Assembly (NCBI RefSeq): GCF_040939455.1
Contig: NC_134129.1
Span: 20,224,001-20,288,000, forward strand
Source of the DNA: Microcebus murinus
Taxonomy: Eukaryota > Chordata > Mammalia > Primates > Cheirogaleidae
Length of the DNA: 64,000 nt
Direction: 5' to 3'
The notes below the pieces were generated by a model. That model searched no databases, had not been told where the DNA came from, and saw only the letters and a list, made by a program, of their open reading frames with translations. Position numbers and translations under genes: made by a program. Within the stretch, counting starts at the first letter, position 1. The number at the start of each line of letters is the position of its first letter. Shown one piece after another: positions 1-11,674 of this stretch.

Positions 1-294
1 TTTCTTTTAATTACCAATCTACTATCTTATACATGTAAAGCTTTCTGTGATACAGCCAAAATAATAGCACTTACCCAGCCATTAAAATAAGTTTTATGTT
101 CTTCTCATGAAGTCCATTGCTTTTTACCTTGTAGTAGAGCACGGGTATCTCTGTCCCTCTGTTCTCACTTTCCCTGTGAATGGCAGAGGTGTAGCATATA
201 TGTTCTAGACAGGCCTGCATTGAAACTCAGGGTGTACATTTTCAGTTATAAGATACCGGACGTAAGATGTTAATTTTTACCCTTCTTCCCTTAC
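1..294. other. Unassigned unique sequence
   Basis: AT-rich DNA with no repeat family, open frame or RNA gene that I can recognise on either strand. Confidence 0.4.
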
Positions 295-480
295 CTCAGG
301 ACTCTCAAATTCGGCTGACCGTCGGAATCACTCGAGCGACTTAAAAATGCTGATCATGGAGTTAAACCTCCTGATATTTCAATCTAATCGGTCCGGAAAA
401 CGGACTGGACATGGGGACTTTTAAGTTGCCCGAGGTTTGTATAAGTTCCCTTTGAGGTTAAGGAGACTGATTTCAAGTTA
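295..480. mobile_element. Ancient hAT/MER-type DNA transposon relic
   Basis: The segment keeps the order of motifs of a common short mammalian MER/hAT non-autonomous element: a CTCTCAAA-type end, a GGAATCAC block, TTAAAAATGCTGAT, a TTTCAATCTAATCGGTC block, then a G-rich stretch and CTTTTAAG. It is heavily diverged and has no clear 8-bp target duplication. The family name is not certain. Confidence 0.4.
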
Positions 481-1295
481 GGTTCCAGCCTTTCTTCCCC
501 AATTATTCCGCAGTACTTAGTACCATAATTCTCACGTACTATTTGCTTAATAATTAATTGTTGAAAAAAAGACTATGTTACTGTAGTCCACACACACGGT
601 GGAAAGAAGGAACAATGAAGTCTAGAGCAAGGCAGTACTAGACAAGAATACGAAGGGATTCATCGGTCCCTTTAGAAAGCTTATTTAGCAAAACTATAAA
701 ATAAACTCGAAGGTCACTCAGATCTAATTTCAATGACTTTCAAAGCAAAAAAAAAAAAAAAAACCCGAAATGTTCATTGGATGGGAAATTTGTGTTTGGT
801 TTCTAGGGGTCTTTGAAATGAGGGCAGTGTGTGCCTTTCACCCAATACCTGGCTGCTGAGAACATATTCAATCGCTCGATGTGCATTGGTCGGGTTCTTG
901 CTGTGGCAGGTAAACCCAAAAAGGAGCCAAGGAAAGTTTCAGGAAATAAAACCCTCAAAAAAATATGCAGAAATCGTCTCGGCTCTGACAGTGGGTGCTT
1001 CATTCCAGCTCTCTTGAGTTTCACTTTTCATCGGTTCATCATTTGCTTATGGAATCTGTTCATGCTTGTGGAATTCTGCCTGTATTCCAAACTCCGTACT
1101 AGGATGTGGACTTAAATGATGGAGAAAATACAATGCACGAACCCAAAATACTTACAGTGTGGTAGAGAAGGTAAATAAGAAAGGAAACAAAGGGGCAAAA
1201 ACGCAAATGTGATTGACGTGAAGCCCTGAGTCGGCCATGAGCTCCGCCGTAGAAAAGGCGGGAAAGCTGTTTTGCTAAAGCAAAAGGCTGAAAGT
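481..1295. other. Unassigned sequence with a short poly(A)
   Basis: Mostly unique DNA. A 17-nt A run at 747-763 may be the tail of a decayed retroposon. Short open frames near 803-1115 overlap on both strands and show no recognisable protein. Confidence 0.35.
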
Positions 1296-1629
<334 letters not shown>

Positions 1630-1639
1630 GGCTGAAAGT

Positions 1640-2031
1640 GTTACGTCCATTCTCTCTTATCTTTCACGACTCTCAAAGTTTAGTATTTTAATATTCTACA
1701 AATCAAGTTCTGTGAAATTACAAAGATTTTTGTTAGGAAGCAGGGCGTGTGGTGCCTCCAACGGGCCAGCAACATTCGCAGGTAGCCGGGTTACAGGCGG
1801 GAATGGATGTCAGTTGCATCTCAGAGAAAATTAGGGAAAAAATTGAAGAAGAAGAAGAAGAAAAAAGAAACAACCATAGTTGCATTCACACTTCGTTTTC
1901 AGGAAATGGTAAAATTGATAATTTGGGAAAGTTTTGGAAAAGAGTGTTGAGATTATTAAATGTTGGTAATAATTAGATCTGAATTGTTTGGAGAATAGGC
2001 AAGTTGGGAAGGATACTGACTAAATAATCAC
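1640..2031. other. Unassigned sequence with a small GAA run
   Basis: Unique DNA containing a short GAA-rich stretch at about 1845-1866. No supported gene. Confidence 0.4.

Positions 2032-2075
<44 letters not shown>
2032..2075. repeat. (TA)n(GT)n microsatellite
   Basis: TATATATA is followed by about 15 GT units and a terminal TATATG. An alternating purine-pyrimidine tract. Confidence 0.95.
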
Positions 2076-2244
2076 AACAAGACCAAAAAGCAATATCAAT
2101 CAAGTTATAGAAATATGGATAGTAGACTTGAGAAATATAGATGGTAGACTTAGGTAAACCTAAGAAGAGTTAAAAAAAGATGTGGAAAAAGAGAATAAAA
2201 TAATTTCAATTAAAATAATGAGAAAATGTAGGAATATTCCACTG

Positions 2245-2285
2245 GTTTTTTTGTTGTTGTTTTTTTTTTGTTTTTTTTTTTTTTT
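2245..2285. repeat. T-rich tract
   Basis: Poly(T) interrupted by G. It may be the reverse tail of an old retroposon, but the adjoining sequence is not identifiable as one. Confidence 0.6.
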
Positions 2286-2384
2286 GCCCAAAGAGTCTAT
2301 TTAAACTTTGCAATTCATGGCAATGGAACAAGATGCAGGCCTGCTCTGTTTGTTAGATTTAGCATAAAGTAAAATTCACTCTAG

Positions 2385-2500
2385 AGCAGAGGCTCTTAAA
2401 CTTTGGACCACAGAAACCCTTTTCACTCTTAAGGGATTCTTCTAGGTTAAAATTATTTTCATATTAATGGTGACTGTCCGGACTAGCATGGAAACAGGAC
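2385..2500. mobile_element. Possible MER5-like hAT relic
   Basis: GCAGAGGCTCTTAAACTTTG followed by CCACAGAAACCCTTTTCACTC resembles the terminal part of a MER5-type hAT-Charlie element (CAGTGGTTCTCAAAC...ACCCCTTT). Only one end is visible. Confidence 0.35.
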
Positions 2501-3875
2501 AAACTAATAATAAAGGTAGAAAAATAGATACTTTTATCAGTGGGAGAGACGTGAACTTGAATCTGTTGGAGAGATAGATAACCAAGGACGATCTTTTCCA
2601 AAACGGATTTGAGTGCTTGCTACATGCTGGACACCATTAAAGATAACAGGATTACAACTGTAAACAAGAGTCATTTGCCTCCCAGAGTTTACCAAAAATT
2701 GAGCGCTACAGGTAAATGACAAGCATTAATTACAAAGTGAGACAGGTGGACTGTCACTAACTGAAAAACCAATGAGTGGTTATTGAAGAGTGGTGAGTAG
2801 TGAAGTTTAATTGTTGAAATGCTAGAACAAGATAATGACTTGGTCAAAATGATTAAATCAGAAAAGAGCAAAGGCTGCAGACTAGGAGACAAGGCAGAAA
2901 GAAATTATCATATCCTAAAAATGAGATTATCAGAGCCATAAATGTACAGTCAGGGCTGGAATAGAAGGGAAATCCATATATCAAAAATACAACTTGGATT
3001 TCTTAATTCAGTATCAACTCTGGGAGAAATACAAAGCTAGTATCTCTGTTAATGATCATTTCTACCCAAGATTCATTTCCTCTCCTCAGCAAACCATGTT
3101 TTCTTGTCTCCTGAACTACTTTCTTCAGGATTCACCCTAAGAAGTGATTTCCCATCTCGCCCCTTCAATAAAAAACCCCAATTCTGTCATCCACTCTGCC
3201 TTTGTATCTACCTTAATTTTGACTGTTTTTATGATGCATCATATGTATTTGCTTCTGTTCGTCTTCCCAGAGTTTTCAAAGTGAGCTTCCGTGATAGCAA
3301 TATTTTTATTAACAGCCGGGCTGATACAGTTGATATCTTGTCCTTTGAAACTCGTTTGGAGGGCTCTCGAATCACTCTCGCACTTGCGAAGATAAATAAT
3401 TTGCGAGAATAGTTAGCACACTCCAAAATCCACTTGCTGTATATACACTACAGCTTTATAGAAACAGATTTTAAATGACAGTTGCAAATCACTCGCACTT
3501 TTCAGTAAATTGTAAACATTCATTTTTTTTTCTGAGTTGAAAACATTTCAGAAAGATCCAGTTTTATGTGCATGACAGATGGTTCAGTTTGGATTACAAA
3601 ATTCAGTGTGTCGAGGGATAGTGGTTGGTGAACAGCAAGGTAATGTGAGTGAACCGCGATTGAGTGTGACACACAAATAAAACACACCTGTAAAACTGTT
3701 CAAAGCAATAGTTAATTGTTCCACCTGGGATAGCACAAACAGTTGGAAAATGTTCTGATAGTATTATATGCCTGCTAACTCACTTAACATTGGCTTTTTG
3801 GAAATTCAGATATATATAATTCTGCAAACCAAACCAAGTTTCCAAACGAACTCAATTCTTCCACAACTTCCTAGT
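2501..3875. other. Unassigned sequence
   Basis: About 1.4 kb of mostly unique DNA. A frame at 3104-3412 (+) is open for about 100 codons, but a second one overlaps it on the other strand and neither resembles a known protein. The segment near 2600-2690 vaguely resembles an old SINE/LINE tail (TTGCTACATGCTGGACACC). Confidence 0.35.
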
Positions 3876-3901
3876 AAAAAAAAAAAAAAAAAAAAAAAAA
3901 A
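3876..3901. repeat. Poly(A) tract
   Basis: A pure A run of about 26 nt. No recognisable retroposon body precedes it. Confidence 0.8.
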
Positions 3902-4070
3902 GACATAAATCAATACACAGCTAGACAAGTTAGATTCAGAAAGCCAATTAGCTGGATCATCATATTCCTATCTGCATTGTAAAAAATAAAAATGAGATAT
4001 TACTCCATGCTTATATTTCCTTTAATAATTTTAGGTACCCTGATGCAACACACACATAAAAACCCGTGTT

Positions 4071-4416
4071 TTCTTTGTTTTGTTTTATTTTATTTTTTTT
4101 TTTTATTTTTTGACTGTGTTGCCTGGGCTAGAGTGCCGTGGCATCAGCCTAGCTCACAGCAACCTCAAACTCCTGGGCTCAAGCGATCCTCCTGCCTCAG
4201 CCTCCCGAGTAAGCTGGGACTACAAGCATGTGCCACCATGCCCGGCTAATTTTTTCTATATATATTTTTAGTTGGCCAATTAATTGCTTTCTATTTTTAG
4301 TAGAGATGGGGTCTCGCTCTTGCTCAGGCTGGTTTTGAACTCCTGACCTTGAGGGATCCTCCCGCTTCGGCCTCCCAGAGTGCTAGGATGACAGGCGTGA
4401 GCCACCGCGCCCAGCC
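4071..4416 (-). mobile_element. Dimeric Alu SINE, strepsirrhine type (copy 2)
   Basis: A minus-strand dimer: poly(T) at about 4076-4108, right arm, linker AGTTGGCCAATTAATT, left arm, terminating GCCCAGCC at 4416. Flanking AAACCCGTGT repeats at about 4059-4068 and 4418-4427 are target duplications. Confidence 0.95.
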
Positions 4417-4427
4417 GAAACCCGTGT

Positions 4428-4654
4428 CATCAAAAGTTAGATTTTTTGGGGGCAGGGGCAAGACATGTAACCCTAACAATATTTGAACCCATGGAATTTG
4501 GAGAAAAAAAGGTAGATTTTTGGCAAAGATTAAAACAGATTGATATCAAATTAATCACATAGCAAAGATAACCTATAGCAAGATAACAAGACCAATGAAT
4601 AACTCTGAAATTTATTAGTCTCTTAGTATATTTCTTGTGTGCTCTAGTGAATTT
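4428..4654. other. Unassigned sequence
   Basis: Unique AT-rich DNA; nothing recognised. Confidence 0.35.
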
Positions 4655-4770
4655 GAAATGTACAACAGTCCTATCGGGTAGGATATATATTATCTGTGTT
4701 TTCCAGGTGGACATTTAGGTCTCAGGGACATCATCCACCTCATGTTACCCAGCCCTTGGGGGCAGGCTCA
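4655..4770 (-). mobile_element. MIR SINE relic
   Basis: ACAGTCCTATCGGGTAGGAT through TTCCAGGTGGACATTTAGG to CATGTTACCCAGC follows the reverse-strand MIR core (CCCTATGAGGTAGG ... TTACAGATGAGGAAACTGAGG ... AACTTGCCCA) with heavy divergence. Confidence 0.5.
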
Positions 4771-5264
4771 ACTTTAAAAATCCACGGATTTCCATTACAA
4801 ATCCAATGCCTTCACCTCCAGACCTCACTGTCTCCTCAAAATGACAATAGAAATAACTTCAAATGCTAATATAGAACTACCTTCCCAAGAGTTTTTACAA
4901 ACAGGTTTCGTTAAAGAGTCCAGGAGTGAAATGAATTATTAGTAGACAGGCGATAAAAGGAGTATTGGAAATAGCGCAATGAGCAGAAAATGGCGGAAAC
5001 AGTTATGGTCAAGCGATCTTCGGAAGAGAGTTGAGTGCAACTTTTGAAAGCATTTGAAAGCTAAATTCTTGGGGGCAACGGTTTAGATTGAAGCGTGGGA
5101 ATTGACTGTCTTCTGGGTTCACACAGATACAACTCATGATCAATCATTTGCCCCATTTGAGCTTTTAGTCCTTCGACGGAAATTGTGTCTGCAAGTGTTC
5201 TCAAAGGCAGCAAGCAATCTGCAGCGTAAAGCGCAGTGGGGTAAGAAGAAGCAACAAACTGAAC
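4771..5264. other. Unassigned sequence
   Basis: No repeat or gene recognised. A frame at 5102-5302 (+) has no recognisable protein similarity. Confidence 0.35.
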
Positions 5265-5485
5265 TTTGCAAGGTGCCCAATTCCGGCTCTACCACTTACT
5301 AGCTGAGTAATCTTGCCCCAGTTACTTCAACACTATCGTTCCCCCGTTTTGTTTTTTTTTTTTTTTTTTCCAGCTATGGAATAAAAATAATAATATTACC
5401 TATCTAAGATCATTTCTGTGAAAGTTAAAACGATACCTGTGAAGGTTATAAACAATGTCTGGCACAGAGCACGCAATCAAGGATG
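5265..5485 (+). mobile_element. MIR SINE split by poly(T)
   Basis: CCGGCTCTACCACTTACTAG and GCCCCAGTTACTTCAAC are the MIR core. The 3' half resumes after a T run (5347-5369) with TAATAATATTACCTATCT and ends at a GTCTGGCACAGAGCACGCAA tail. An ancient tRNA-derived SINE. Confidence 0.85.
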
Positions 5486-5818
5486 GCAGTTACTGGCTTT
5501 GCACAAGTGACAGACATAGCGGACTGTGGCAGGGCAGCTGGCGTATTCGGGTTGTAAGAAGGTAGAGGTCTGTTTGTGCAAAGGAAAATGAAGCGATGAG
5601 ATGCAGATGTGGATGACGCAGGCCCTAGATGATGGCAGGATAAAGGAATAAAGGTAAAATTGGGGCAGTAGAAACATTGGAAGAAAAGAGAAAAAAATTT
5701 GTAGGGAAGCGGAACTCTAGGCTGGTGGGCATGCAAGGAGCTGGGCTGAACTTAAAAATTCGATCTAGAGACATGTTGTTCTTCGCCCTTTGAGAGAACA
5801 TTCTATAGATGGGATTCT

Positions 5819-6317
5819 CTTTTTTTTTTTATTTCAGCATATTATGGAGGTACAAATGTTTAGGTTATGTATATTGCCCTTGCCTCCCTCCCCCTGAGTC
5901 AGAGCTTCAAGCATGACCATCCCCCAAATGTTGCACATCTCACTCATTATGTTTGTATAAAGCCAACCCATCCCCTCCCCCCCACCTGCCCAACGCCCGA
6001 TAAATGTTATTCCTATGTGTCTACTTAGGTGTTGATGCGTTGATACCAATTTGCAGGTGAGTACATGTGGTGCTTGTTTTTCCATTCTTGGGATACTTCA
6101 CTTAGTAGAATGGGCTCCAGCTCTATCCAGGAAAACACAAGAGGTGCTAGATCACCATTGTTTTTTGTGGCCGAGTAGAACTCCATGGTGTACATATACC
6201 ACATTTTATTAATCCACTCATGAATTGATGGGCACTTGGGTTGTTTCCACAACTTTGCAATTGTGAATTGTGCTGCTATACACATTGGAGTGCAGATGTC
6301 TTTTTTATAGAATGTAT
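5819..6317 (-). mobile_element. 5'-truncated L1, young strepsirrhine-type 3' end
   Basis: The reverse strand reads the ORF2 C-terminus (about 6020-6317) and then the 3' UTR ending in the CATAATATGCTGAAAT-type tail with poly(A) at 5820-5834. The ORF2 remnant contains the SIHEWINKMWYMYTMEFYSA motif typical of the ORF2p end. Imperfect flanking repeats (TATAGATGGGATTCT at about 5804 and TATAGCTGGAATTCT at about 6315) look like decayed target duplications. Confidence 0.9.
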
Positions 6318-6368
6318 AGCTGGAATTCTTAATGATAAAAAGTACATGGTCCATTTACATGCATGTGT

Positions 6369-6400
<32 letters not shown>
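6369..6400. repeat. (AC)n microsatellite
   Basis: About 15 CA units, preceded by TGTGTGC. Confidence 0.95.
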
Positions 6401-6402
<2 letters not shown>

Positions 6403-7978
6403 AAGCCGAGCTTAGTGAGGAATGATATAAATATTTAATTTGATATCCTCTCACTTGTACAGCCTTCTTTAGCGTTTGCACCTCCCTCCAACTTATTTTT
6501 TCAAATTCCAATTATTCTGTTTAATCTTTCAATGTTAAGATAAATTATTATAACTATCCACATAGTAAACATAATAAAGTCGGGTCCATTTGAAGGAAGT
6601 TAATCCAATAATTAAGTAGTGAAGTATTTTAAACATTCATGAGATATTCTGAGTTAATTAATAATATCTCCAACAACTGAAGTTTCATTCTTTATATATA
6701 TATATATAATCCCATAATACGAATGATGGCTAACAAAGAATTTTGAAATATTCTAGTTTTTAAAAATTTTACTCAATTACTGATGTGAAGGACTTCAATC
6801 AAAGTCAGGGGTGCTTATTTCTTTGTAAGAATTACAGTGGCAAGAAATTATCACTGCTATTCAGACGATGATTTTCGTAATTAGAAACAGCTACTGTTGG
6901 GTCCTATTAAAGTAATAAAATCTTTATTCAGATGAAATGCAACTTTGTTCAGTTGTAATGACCCATAGAAAGGAGCTTTTACAACTAGAGTATATTCTCA
7001 TCACACACACACAGTAAAATACGATTAGGTTTAGTCCCTCAGCCACGGCGACTGCACTTAACGGCTAAATTCTGAATGATGCTTCGTTTCATTCTCTTAC
7101 ACTTCATTCCTCCTCCTCCTGGATTTTCCGGGTGTTGGGAACATGCGAGATATATCAAGATCTTTGATCTCATTAACATGTCCTGCAATCCATTTTTTTC
7201 CTGATCCCATCTAGTTAAAATTGATTAGGACTTCTAGATATTAAGTTACAAAGCCCAGGTCAATGCGCTAAGATGTCGCAAGTCATAGCAGGCATTTAAT
7301 TCTTGATTTCATTTAAAATGGTCATTTAAAGATTAGAACAAAGGGACCTTGAAGGGTTAATTAGTCTGTTTCTCGTACCTTAGCCAAAATTGTAACTAAA
7401 ATAGGTTCTTGGCCATCCTTTTTTCACTCCTAAAGGAATCCCTACAAAGGGACTTCATACTCAATCTTAGCATGTTATTCTAGTCCGTGAAAACACTCAA
7501 TGCTAACACAGACCTAGGTCCCTAATTTCAAACTCTTTAATCTTTGTCCTTAGGAGAAATAATTGAATGTTTTTCCTGCAATCACCTCCTATGTTTAAGT
7601 TCCTCTTCCAATTGTTTTCTTTCCCTCTCTCCTCTTTAACGTTCTCAACACCACTGCAAAAGAGTATCTTGTACAGATATCATGACATATTTTAATAACA
7701 TCCCAGTGCCAAAGATGAAAAAAAAAACCCTGACAGATAAATATTTATGGAATCCTCAATTGCACCTAATTTTACAGTTGTACAGGCAAGCAAGATATTT
7801 CTCACAAACTCAAGAGAACCGAGTTCGATGGGATGGTGACAATTAAAACGGATACTTTATAAAAAACACATTTGCTAAAATTCTTTGATTCCTTAGGTTT
7901 TACATTTCCTTTCTCACATCTCTAACCAATAAATCTTTGTGCTGAAGTTAAATTTTAAAACAATTGTTAAAGAAATAT
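6401..7978. other. Unassigned AT-rich sequence
   Basis: Unique DNA with a (TA)n stretch at about 6692-6709 and a short CA run at 7004-7014. No gene or clear repeat seen. The 3' edge is the 14-bp target duplication of the half-Alu that follows. Confidence 0.4.
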
Positions 7979-8144
7979 ATATATTTTTTTTATTGAGACA
8001 GAGTCTCACTGTGTTGCCCAGGCTAGAGTGAGTGCCATGGCGTCAGCCTCGCTCACAGCAACCTCAAACTCCTGGGCTGAAGCCATCCTCCTGCCTCCGC
8101 CTCCCGAGTGGTTGGGACCTCAGGCATGTGCCACCATGTCCGGC
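7979..8144 (-). mobile_element. Half Alu (right monomer only)
   Basis: Only the right arm is present on the minus strand, from poly(T) at about 7985-7993 to CCACCATGTCCGGC. The perfect 14-bp repeats TGTTAAAGAAATAT at 7965-7978 and 8145-8158 bracket it, so the copy inserted already 5'-truncated rather than losing its left arm later. Confidence 0.93.
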
Positions 8145-8158
8145 TGTTAAAGAAATAT

Positions 8159-8704
8159 TTTTGTGGCAAGTAGCTGCAGCCTAGGATTGAGAAGCTCAGA
8201 ATCAAAGAAAAACCACATTTTTGGAGTTTTTATAGTTAAATATGAGAGACAGAGAAAAATGAAAGAGATTTTCTTTTACACACTTTGCATTTTATTTTTT
8301 TTAATTTTATTCTTATATTCATGAGTGGATTCATATTTTTACTCTTTTCTGAACAAATCCACTCTATTTGGCCTAGACTCCACCCAAAGCTGTCACTTTC
8401 CCTTGTGGGATTCGGTTAATTGTGATAAGACTGTCAACGGCGGAATTCATGGTATGGTCTAAATCTTTGCCAACCACAATTTCGAATAGAAATGATATTA
8501 TTTCAGGGCTCGGCATTGGCAGTGATGCGAATGATCCGTCCTTAGAATTTTCGAAGGCGTCACTGTCCACATGGAATTTCCCACTCCTAAATCGGAGAAA
8601 AGTGTAAAATGTGATGATGAATTTCGAGCATAACAACTTTAATACTTAGTCAATCCGTTGGACATCCTGATACAATTTTATGGTTAAAAAAAAGAAAAAA
8701 AGAT
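8159..8704. other. Unassigned sequence
   Basis: Unique DNA. Opposed short open frames at 8373-8636 (-) and 8422-8607 (+) overlap and are not recognisable. An A-rich patch lies at about 8683-8700. Confidence 0.35.
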
Positions 8705-9090
8705 TCTATCAACCTCTGTGGAAAACAATATGGAGATACCTCAAAGCGATACAAGTGGATCTTCCATTTGATCCAGCAATTCCACTACTGGGCGTCTACC
8801 CAAAAGATCAAAAGTCACTTTATGAAAAAGACACCTGCACTCGAATGTTTATAGCAGTACAATTCACAATTGCAAAGATGTGGAAACAACCCAAGAGCCC
8901 ATCAATTCATGAGTGGATTAATAAAATGTGGTATTTGTATACCATGGAGTACTGTTCAGCTATAAGAAACAACGGTGATACAGCACCTCTTGTATTTTCC
9001 TGGATAGAGCTGGATCCCATTCTACTAAGTGAAGTATCTCAAAAATGGAAAAACAAGCACCACATGTGTTCACCAGCAAATTGGTATTAA
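8705..9090 (+). pseudogene. L1 ORF2p C-terminal fragment (open)
   Basis: About 128 codons remain open to a TAA at 9088-9090. The product resembles the last part of L1 ORF2p, downstream of the reverse transcriptase, with motifs LPFDPAIPLLGVYPKD and SIHEWINKMWYLYTMEYCSA. Endonuclease and RT domains are missing because of 5' truncation, so it is not a functional gene. An upstream ATG at 8680 lies in adjoining A-rich DNA and is accidental. Confidence 0.9.
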
Positions 9091-9312
9091 CGGATCAGCA
9101 CCTAAGTGGACATATAGGAGTAACATTTATCGGGTGTCGGGAGGGAGGGAGGGGGGTGGAGGGGAGGGGTGTATACAACCACAATGAGTAAGATGTGCAA
9201 CGTTCGGGGGATGGACAGGCTTGAAGCTCTTATTATGGGGGAGGGAGGGCATGGGCAATATATGTAACCTTACGACTTGTACCCCCATAATATGCTAAAA
9301 TAAAAAAAAATT
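8705..9312 (+). mobile_element. 5'-truncated L1, strepsirrhine-type 3' end
   Basis: This contains the ORF2 C-terminal region, a short 3' UTR with a G-rich tract at about 9135-9168, a second G-rich patch at 9237-9247, and a CCCCCATAATATGCTAAAAT tail running into poly(A). A representative of the young L1 3' family that recurs through the window. Confidence 0.93.
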
Positions 9313-10549
9313 ATAAAAGAACGTTAAAAAACAAGAAATAAAGAAAAATTTTTTAAAAAATTGAGTCATAATTAGAGGAAACCTTACCAAAAGGATGCCT
9401 ACCTCTGCCCTTGGCTAGTCTTATCTTGGATTCTACTTTAACTTCATATCTTTTGGCATTTTGTGCTTTTAAGGATCCAGCCATAAAAGAGGAAGATATT
9501 GAGCTTTATTAGACACCCTCATGCTCTATGCTAAGCCTGGAAATCCTCTCTGTGAATAATTTTCATATAGTCGTCAAGCAGTTTAAGGTTTGGGAGCACG
9601 TCATTTTGACAGAGGTGTTATACTTAATTGGCTAGAAAGGAAAATAACTATGGTGTATATTTAGAGTCTTCTAGCCTTACAGGTGAGCAAGCAGGGAAGG
9701 AAGAAAGTTTGTCTCACTTTCCAGATATCTAAGTCCCAACAAGCGTGGGACTATTAGGAGGTTGCTTTTCTTAGTATTAAACTGGGATTGGCAGCTAACT
9801 TAGTGAAGAAAATAAAAGTTAAAATATTAAAGGATAAAAATATCCATGGGCAACTTATTCAACTCCTTGTTATATTGGAGCATTTACTGGATATTTGCCT
9901 AAATTAGACTGTTTTATATTTCACATTATGTTACTCTAATATTTTTCTAAGAAATGTTTCTTTATGTTCTTATAAAATATTTTGAATAAAATGTGCTACA
10001 AATATATTTAATTCAAGGGTAAAGGGTTAATGTGTACTAAAATTGCTTATATCAAATAATGTATTACAAAATAAATTTCAGTTTTCGTAAGAGTTTGTAT
10101 TTTCAAATAAAACATTCAGCTTTTTATCAGAAAAAGACTTGTAATAGATTTATGGTCTACATAGTAGGTATTCAAGAAGTATTTTAAGTGATTTTTTAAA
10201 AGTAAGAGCTTCATAAATATTCAAGTTTTGCATAGAATTTAATAATATCTTCACATTTACACATATAGCTTTAAAATAATTTATGGATACAATTTTTATC
10301 CTTAATATGCATTATCTCTCATATCAAATTATATTTCTTTAGAACTTTCTTTATAAAAGAAATGACAGTTTAAAAAATTTTTAAGTTTAATCAGATGCAA
10401 AGACTATGGCAGTTTGGTGAACTTGTTTTCTTAATATGGATAATGATAACATCATGCATGCATAAAATTTCTTGAAGTGTAGTAAAACAATCTCACAAAC
10501 ACCCTTTTAGATTAAAATAAAATTTAGTTGTCAAATAGAATAAAATCTA
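9313..10549. other. Unassigned AT-rich sequence
   Basis: Very AT-rich unique DNA without clear repeats. The part at 9470-9620 may be a MIR relic on the minus strand (weak). Confidence 0.35.
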
Positions 10550-11020
10550 AATTGCTTTGAAAACCCTGGATTTCCACTAGACTGGCAAGCAGGTCATTTA
10601 TGAATTTCATATGCATCTTCTTGAAGTTGTAAATTGGAGAAAACTTATGCAAATGGCTTGAGGAAAATATGTTACTCTGTTTATGTTAAAAGCTGTGAGC
10701 AAGACAACTTAATGGAAATTGGGTGCATTGCTGTACATTGCTTCAAGCTCCTTTAGTTACAAAGCTGAAGAGATATTTAATTATAAGTTCTAATAAGAAT
10801 GTCCATGTGACAGAAGGAAAATATAACTTCTTAAAAAAATTCAGAGACATATTCAGGGAATAAAGTGAAATAGAAAACAAAAGCACGGGGTTATATCTCT
10901 TTCTGGTTTCTTCAAAGGTGTGACTATTTACCTTATAATTTACAAAATTGTGGACCTGAAATGTTTAAGTCACTAAATTATTTTTCCATTGCCAAGCTGA
11001 TAAAGCAATTAATTAACATT
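10550..11020. other. Candidate conserved non-coding sequence
   Basis: Repeat-free AT-rich DNA with dense homeodomain-type cores (TTAATTAAC, TTTAATTATAAG) and an octamer-like ATGCAAAT at about 10648. The texture resembles deeply conserved enhancers, but conservation cannot be assessed from one sequence. Confidence 0.25.
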
Positions 11021-11222
11021 TCTACCTTATATCCCCTATGGGGTTATAAGGTTTCACACGATGTGAGCTGGCCTTAATGAGGAATAGAAATTCTCCTGTT
11101 AGAGACAAAGAGGGCAGGATTACTGGTCAAGGGAGATAATCTGACGAAAGAGCACTGTTGTGTGAGCCAGGAGGAAGGTTTACAAAGGTGTGCCAGAGAG
11201 AAAACTGCTTCCTCAGAACCTA

Positions 11223-11672
11223 CCATGTTTCACCTAAAATAAGACCTACCCATAAAATAAGCCCCAGCAGGATTTCTAAGCATTTGCTCAATAGAAGCCC
11301 TACCCCGAAAATAAGACCTAGTGATGGGCGTGGCTACGCAGCGCATCTGCACAACCCATGCGTGTCGTCGCGGAGCGGGAAAGAACACGAGCAGCCCTTC
11401 TCATCTGCCCCGTGAGAGCTCTAGTGCTCCACAGGAGAGATTGGGGCCAGTGGGTCTAAAGGAAACAGAGTCGCAAGACATTCAGGATGGGATTCGGGGT
11501 TTGGAGAGTGAGGATGATGTTCCAGAAGAAGACGACTCAACTCTATTTGAATCAATGTGGGATGGTTGTACTATACTTTAAAAAAATAACACATCCCCTA
11601 AAAATAATCCCTAGGGTGTCTTCTTGAGGAAAAATAAATATAAGACCCTGTCTTATTTTCGGGGAAACATGG
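11223..11672 (+). mobile_element. TA-flanked mariner-like element, copy 1 (450 bp)
   Basis: The ends are CCATGTTTCACC and GGGGAAACATGG, flanked by TA at 11221-11222 and 11673-11674. The terminal inverted repeats extend about 23 bp into an AAAATAAGAC block. The plus strand carries the family's acidic coding remnant at about 11455-11560 (ESQDIQDGI ... DDVPEEDD). The TA target and short TIRs indicate the Tc1/mariner superfamily; the 450-bp length is too short for a transposase gene, so this is non-autonomous. The family name is unknown to me. Confidence 0.85.
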
Positions 11673-11674
11673 TA

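Noticed and set aside
2601..2700. Possible additional SINE/LINE relic (GCTTGCTACATGCTGGACAC)
   Set aside because: Only one short phrase fits; too diverged to assign.
11223..11672. PiggyBac family membership of the CCRTGTTTCCCC elements
   Set aside because: PiggyBac elements duplicate TTAA. These copies are flanked by TA without TTAA and have different termini.
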